From Odontocerum albicorne (lineage: Eukaryota > Arthropoda > Insecta > Trichoptera > Odontoceridae), in contig OX463839.1 of the NCBI GenBank assembly GCA_949825065.1, positions 29,769,540-29,833,539 of the forward strand: DNA of 64,000 bases. The letters are read 5' to 3'. Made by a program: the position numbers and the translations under genes. Position 1 is the stretch's first letter; each line of letters starts with the position of its first letter. Shown here piece after piece: positions 57,769 through 64,000 of the stretch. Under the pieces are notes generated by a model that was given only the letters and a program-made list of their open reading frames with translations, was not told the origin of the DNA and ran no database searches.

Positions 57769-58376
57769 TTTTGAGTTATTTGTTATTTTTGTCCTCAAAA
57801 TTTAAAGCACAAAAAATGCATACTTTTAATTTTATATATACGAGTAGTAAAGTTTTATTTTGCTGAAGCTCCAGTCTAAAAAGAAAAATACGTTATTAAA
57901 ATGTTGATGTGAATTGATCTAGATTTCTGAATTCTCCTTTTAAGTATATATTGACGATAAAATAACTTGTGTTCGGTGAAAGCTTACATAGTCTAGCAAT
58001 AAAACTGGACTTGTTCGATGTGGATGTACATGTATGTATACAGTACAAGTGTAGGTAATGTAAAAAGAAAAACATTGTGATGTAAAGTTGCCCCGCCCGC
58101 CCTGTCCAGTAATCTATTAAAGTTATTTGAAATCTCATCGCTCGGCCCGTAAAGCAACAACAGGTTTGCACCGCCATTATATAATGCAACGCCGCTCCAC
58201 GCAGGTAGAAAAAAGCCTTTCGAAACGAATAGGATCCGTGGAAAAAAGTACTTCTCATTTGCACCCCCTATCATCGATTTTGATAGAATTATATGATTTT
58301 TTTTGCGTGGAGGCGTTTTATTTTATATCTTTCGAGTGTATGTTTGGCAACATCACCTGTTGCTTTGTGGCCGTGT

Positions 58377-58576
58377 NNNNNNNNNNNNNNNNNNNNNNNN
58401 NNNNNNNNNNNNNNNNNNNNNNNNNNNNNNNNNNNNNNNNNNNNNNNNNNNNNNNNNNNNNNNNNNNNNNNNNNNNNNNNNNNNNNNNNNNNNNNNNNNN
58501 NNNNNNNNNNNNNNNNNNNNNNNNNNNNNNNNNNNNNNNNNNNNNNNNNNNNNNNNNNNNNNNNNNNNNNNNNNNN
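58377..58576. other. Assembly gap, 200 N
   Basis: Exactly 200 ambiguous bases, a typical placeholder length, so the true distance is unknown. It falls inside a retroelement next to a long (AT)n tract. Confidence 0.99.
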
Positions 58577-59176
<600 letters not shown>

Positions 59177-59471
59177 CATTTATACATCGTCCCCTTTTAC
59201 ACCGGTTCAAAAATTGTTAGCTAGGTGTTTAAAATTCGTTCAGTATCACGGACCCACCGAGATTTAAATTTCGAATTACTTTCGGAGATAATCCAAATAT
59301 TCCTCTCTCGCTCTCTTGTATTCAAAATTCAATTCTCGTATTCTTTCTTTGACGACAACCATCGTATGGGGTTTGGCCTATTTATACTATGATATAAATA
59401 TTTTGTTTATTTCGTAACATCGCGCCATATTCCAAGTTTAGAATACAACCTAAAAGACGAAATCATTTGGA

Positions 59472-59575
59472 CGACCTCTGTAGCATAATTGATAAGTCAC
59501 TTGACTTTCCACCTGGGGGTTTAGAGTTCAATTTCCGATGATATTTAAAAAAAAATAAGCGTCTGATTCCAATCT
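59472..59575 (+). mobile_element. tRNA-derived SINE S1, head only
   Basis: GACCTCTGTAGCATAATTGA (A-box side) and AGTTCAATTTCCGATGATA (decayed B box), followed by an A-rich linker and GCGTCTGATTCC. The tail is missing. Confidence 0.75.
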
Positions 59576-59599
59576 GCTAAAAGCGTAAGTCAGGTTACA

Positions 59600-59790
59600 C
59601 TACTCGCACGTGCCGAGTACGCGTGCGAGTATTTTATCTTCACGTACACTACCGTGTTACCAACTTGTGCACTCACGAGCCACGGGTTCTATGCCTACTA
59701 TAGTGGCTCTAAACCCGAGGCTCAATCATTGGAACCGAATAAAAGGTTGTTTTAATTAAGACCGAATCACTAATTCGGATATGTTAAAGA
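59600..59790 (+). repeat. Dispersed repeat R3, copy
   Basis: Contains GCCTACTATAGTGGCTCTAA, CCCGAGGCTCAATCATTGG and CGGATATGTTAAAG. The upstream part (TACGCGTGCGAGTATTTT, CACGTACACTACCGTGTTAC) resembles 45365-45420 loosely. Confidence 0.6.
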
Positions 59791-59967
59791 AAATATAATT
59801 TTATATTAGAATTACGTTAGTATTTTACAGTATGTAATAAATTAGATGAAAAATCATATAAATTTAAATAACTTTTTCGATTTACAACTTTTTTTAAATC
59901 TATTTTCAATTCGAATAAGAAGTCATTAATTTTCTGGATAAAAATATCAAATGACTCAAAATTGTCG

Positions 59968-60169
59968 TGTTTTACACTTTCGTTGTAAACAGTACCTGGC
60001 GGGTTTGTTATCATGTTGCAATCTTTTCCAGCCATACAGAAAGGTGTTCAACAAGCCTTATACGTAAAAGCCAGATAAGAGCCTTTTTTTAAATGATACC
60101 AACGGGAATCGAATCCACAGTCCTGCGGTTGGATGGCAGACGTCTAATAAACTAAGTCACGGAGATCAT
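59968..60169 (-). mobile_element. tRNA-derived SINE S1, near full length
   Basis: Plus orientation: TTTTACACTTTCGTTGTAAA, GTACCTGGCGGGTTTGTTAT, AGCCATACAGAAAGGTG, CGGGAATCGAATCCACAG (B box) and AATAAACTAAGTCACGGAGA (A-box end). Confidence 0.9.
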
Positions 60170-61101
60170 TCATACAAAGCAAATGTATTTTTCCTCATAT
60201 TTCTCAAAACTATTTGAAAGATTATGAAAATATGTTACAATTATAAAAATCATACGCTGAAACTAGAACCTGCATAGATCGTTTGATCTGTTCTTTAGTT
60301 TCATACTGCCTAAAGCCCCTCCCCCCCCTCATATTTAAAAATGAATTTGCACTACAATTGACAACTTAATAACAAATATATGAACATATAGTTGTAATAT
60401 TTTTTAACACTTATAGATACATTTCCGGGTGTTTTGTATCCTTATGCATACTGTATACGAGTATATTGTATTATTTTTTATGTCAATCTATATACTGTTG
60501 TAACTTTACAAAAAAAACATGTAAAGGCAGAACAAGTAATCTTGAAAAGTTGCAACTCATTAGTTTATGTCTCCTTTTTTAAAATACATACTTGAATCTA
60601 AGTTTTAAAACTCCTTTGTTATTTATTATAGATTTATATTTACACTGCCACTTCCTGACTTTGCCCGCTCGTCTGGCCTGAACAGAAACCGGTGTGGAGT
60701 TGAGCTAAACTTGTTTGCTTGTTGTCTTAAGCATAACCAAACAGCAGTTACATATTTAGAAGATATCTTGAAGAATAAAAATAACGTAAAAGATTATGAT
60801 AAACCGTCTTCTAAATCATATTTTTAATGTAAAAAAATGCATTAAATACATTCAATCAGGCATGGATGTCATAAATTATGGTACATTTAGTTGAAAATAA
60901 CGGCACGGTTACAAACAGTAGAAGTTCCTAAATGCATTCTTGGATAAACTAGTCAGTGAGAAACTATGATACTTTTAGTTTTAAAAAACGATGCGGTCAC
61001 AAACAGTGGAAGTTCCTAAATACAATCCTGCCATAGACAATACATCCCTATCAGCTCACTCGATACGTTCATTTATTTTATTCTTCATAATTTGAATATT
61101 G

Positions 61102-61236
61102 AATTACACTTTCATTGCATCCCTATACATTACAACCTGGTGGGTTTATTGCCATGTGGCAATTCTTTCACACAACCAGAAAGGTGTTTAAACAAGTCTG
61201 GCAATAAATCCGCCAGGTTATGCAGCGAAAGAGCAA
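61102..61236. mobile_element. SINE S1 tails fused tail to tail
   Basis: Bases 61102-61198 are the 3' half of S1 on the minus strand (ATTACACTTTCATTGCATCC, ACAACCTGGTGGGTTTATTG). Immediately afterwards 61199-61236 is an S1 tail on the plus strand (GGCAATAAATCCGCCAGG, GCGAAAGAGCAATACA). The two tails therefore form an imperfect inverted repeat. Confidence 0.75.
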
Positions 61237-61237
61237 T

Positions 61238-61380
61238 ACAGGCGGTCCTCGGCTTCCGTACCTATTGGTTCCTAAAATGTGTACGAAAGTACAGTAATGT
61301 AAAAAAATGCATCAAAAAGGGTTTTTTAAATGTTTATTTTTTAATGAGGTGTATTAGCATATAAATAAATAACACTGTAT
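61238..61380 (+). mobile_element. Possible Tigger-like terminus
   Basis: CAGGCGGTCCTCGGCTTCCG follows TA and resembles the ends of Tigger-type elements with CAGGCGGTCCTCG termini. The opposite end was not found within the window, so only one end is claimed. Confidence 0.4.
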
Positions 61381-61867
61381 TGATTAGTACCTGGTGTTTT
61401 CTTTAAATTTATCAGGAGATATTTGTTTTGTACTCTTCTTTTTCTTTTCTTGATAAAGAGTTCTGTAACACGCTGTCTTTTTCTATTACCCTTCATACAT
61501 GAGATATACGCTCTCTATTGGGATCACATTCTTCCATGATGGTCAAAAATTTGTCAAGGATGTCGGAGAGGAGGGAAAGGACTAATGACTAATGGTCGAT
61601 AAGGGGAGAGTCATTACATGGAAGTACGCGCGTTTTTGCGATACATGCCGATAAAAATCTAACTTTTAAATACATTACGAAATATGTACGAAATAGTGAA
61701 TCGGATTGCAAAAGTATAAATCTATTATTGCACTGTAACTTTTGGTAGGCAATATCTAAGACAACTCTTCGAAAGTGTAATACAACATGAAGTTGTGCCT
61801 GGATTTCAACCTAATAGTGCTGTGGGCTGATGGTTATACATACTTGTATAATGAATGGGGTCATTCA

Positions 61868-62192
61868 ATTTTTTAGATCTCTCAGCACTGCTTCGATTGT
61901 CTCTCCCGATTTTTGGGGGAGCAATCCGGTTAGGATGTGCATCTTATTTAGTGTGGCTAGTATAAGGTAATCCGTAACCAGACGGAATTTCTCATTCATC
62001 GGCCGCATCCGTCTGACCAGCAAAAACTGAATCTATTCCAGACAGGGCAGGCGTACTCACCTGCCGAGTAGCACAAGGGCAATCCTGAGATTCGGAATAC
62101 AGAAGGTTTTGCGCCCCAAAATGCGTTAATCTTCAGTTTCGCATTACTTCAATGAGTTTTGAATGAACGCATCCGATCGAGAGTGACACCAA
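61868..62192 (-). pseudogene. LINE (Jockey-type) C-terminal reverse-transcriptase remnant
   Basis: Minus-strand translation gives REYLGVTLDRMRSFKTH, then after a stop NAKLKINAFWGAKPSVFRIS, GLPLCYSAGEYACPVW and a damaged NEKFRLVTDYLILATLNKMH. YLGVTLDR and LCYSAAEYACPVW-like motifs mark the region after the catalytic core in Jockey-type LINEs. GC content is higher than in the surroundings. Confidence 0.8.
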
Positions 62193-62193
62193 G

Positions 62194-62352
62194 ATATTCC
62201 CGTTAGTATGTAATTTAAAATAAGATTTCTAGTCTGGTTTTACTTAAGTCCTCTTTAATACGTTTGTTTTTGGTTGAAAGAGATTACCACATAACAATAA
62301 ATCTGTCAGGTTGTGATGTATACACATTCAACGAAAGTGTAATCCAGTACAA
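62194..62352 (+). mobile_element. tRNA-derived SINE S1, 5'-truncated
   Basis: Starts at the end of the B box (TTCCCGTTAGTATG), then TTTCTAGTCTGGTTTTACTT, TTGGTTGAAAGAGATTACC, AACAATAAATCTGTCAGG and the terminal CGAAAGTGTAATCCAGTAC. It abuts the LINE remnant. Confidence 0.85.
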
Positions 62353-64000
62353 CAGATTTCAGACTTTTCAGGTCTGCCTCACCCTGATCATGTTTGACTC
62401 GATATTTCTTGGACGACATATCTCAGTGTCTTTTGACATTAACGTTTGTATAAACTGTTACCGTGTAGCCCAGTGTGTCAATATTGAGCACTTCTGAAAT
62501 ATTTTTATATGTATACATAACATAATATTTTCATCTATACAGTTGTAGCTCAATGAAACTTTTTTTTCAGTCCAATGATACATTTAAAAAAATCCACATC
62601 TACTCGTAGTTATAATTTTGAAACCTATTACGATTTAAAAAGTAACTAGGCTGGTTGCAAACTCAGCTTTTTCGAAGAACTTTGTTACGTACTCTACTCG
62701 TTAAACACATGATTTCATTCGAGATAATAATATAATATTATAGCTACAAAACATATTGTTTATCCCGTATAATGAAACCTGATAATAAAACACTTGATAG
62801 ATACAACTCAGTTAATGACATCATTATGAGCTGTCTTCGTTGTATTTTACAATACTGATTTTTTTCAATACCTTATAAATTCAACGAATTAATTTAAGTT
62901 GGCATCTAACGTATCGCAATGCATTCAGTACGAGTATATATGTATTACCATGTATATTGTAGTTCAAATCGGGATGTGGTCATTGAAAGCGTTTTAAGCA
63001 GAGGTTTTATGTTGATGCAAAAAAGGTTATCAATGTTTGGTTCGATTCAGCGCTTTCGATGTACACATCGGGTTCCTGGAATAGCATATCAGATAAAATA
63101 AATATATACGCGTGTTTTGTAAACTCGAGGAGTCTGCTTTCAACGAAAGTTTACAGAGAACATCGCGCTAGGTTGAAGGTTCACGAATACACGGAAATAT
63201 TAATCGTGCATTGTCTGATTTTATCAGAAGTTTGGATAATTAAATCAAGATTTTATCAGAAATGGCATGGATGTTAAGAAATCTGCGTTACGTGGTATCA
63301 ATCACGGATAGGTTAATTCAAAGGGCTACGACATATATTTATTAATATTTTTGCTCTTGATGCGATTGGGTTTGACTTCAATCTATTTACATTAAGGTCG
63401 ATTAGGGTAGGGGTTTCATTATGGGTAAATATTGATGTAAACCGCAGTTTAAAAATAGACGTTTGTATAGACCGAAAGTTAAAAAGACATCGCGTTTTAC
63501 AGAATGCCGAGGAAAATAGTACATTTTTATCAAAAATCTCTTTAATGGACGTGGTATTAATATAGTGAAGCCTTCAGTATTTAGATGGAAAATGAATTAA
63601 AGATATTTCCAAAAATATATTATTACAAAGTCATAGTTATCGGTGCTGGAGTGAAAGATTTCTTATAATATTTTTAGTCACTCAATATTACGTTAAATTC
63701 TTTGTTAAAACAATACATAGTATGAAGATATATTTATTGATAATGCAAAAACATCTTTGTTTTGCTTTTTAGGTCAAAATACATATTTAGTTTTCTCTTG
63801 TACTACTTCAATAAATCGCATTAGTACGTGAAGAGCTTTGTTATTTTGTACAATGTATAAACATACATTATTTGTTCATACTATTTGAGTTAACTCACTT
63901 GATTAGTATTAGTATCTTATCAATCTTATCTACTCTGCCACTCGAGTTCATTTCAATATATTAAGTAAATAGCATCTCAATCACACGTATTGATAACACC

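Overview
This window is nuclear DNA from an animal, almost certainly an insect. It is AT-rich, has long introns and is crowded with transposable elements (mariner, pogo/Tigger, piggyBac-like, hAT, non-LTR retrotransposons and tRNA-derived SINEs). It also carries a ZAD-type zinc-finger gene, an arthropod-specific class, and a yorkie-type Hippo effector. The sequence alone does not settle the insect order; a hemipteran or lepidopteran is plausible, but that is a guess.

Three host genes are supported, all incomplete or multi-exon. (1) 14635-17808, minus: the first five coding exons (197 codons plus one base) of nicotinate phosphoribosyltransferase; the remaining exons were not found down to base 1. 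(2) 36943-43600, minus: a complete-looking four-exon, 420-residue ZAD-C2H2 zinc-finger protein with six fingers. Its third intron appears to be GC-AG and its introns hold several transposon fragments. (3) 52690-53578, plus: the GC-rich first coding exon of yorkie (the YAP orthologue), ending inside the first WW domain; over 10 kb of its next intron fills the rest of the window.

Layout: 1-600 RTE-like LINE debris; 3120-4600 and 4640-5760 two LINE fragments in opposite orientations, the second with a 116-bp triplication; 5769-14320 SINEs, a LINE 3' end, a long perfect-stem hairpin and a 52-bp tandem repeat; 14635-17808 NAPRT; 21154-23247 a pogo element split by a mariner; 27896-28698 a deleted mariner; 33966-35504 a piggyBac-like MITE split by a nearly intact mariner; 36943-43600 the zinc-finger gene; 45370-50100 repeats, a 16-unit 36-bp minisatellite and another mariner; 50634-51790 SINEs and a hairpin; 52690-64000 yorkie exon 1 and its SINE-rich first intron, with a 200-N gap and a long (AT)n tract.

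The most useful observations are: a SINE family whose 3' tail matches the 3' ends of LINE copies in the same window; two clean nested insertions where removing the inner element restores the outer one; a GC-AG intron in the zinc-finger gene with a competing in-frame GT donor; and two mariner copies with a shared N-terminal deletion. No functional link among the three host genes is evident from their proximity. No clearly new biological system was found.
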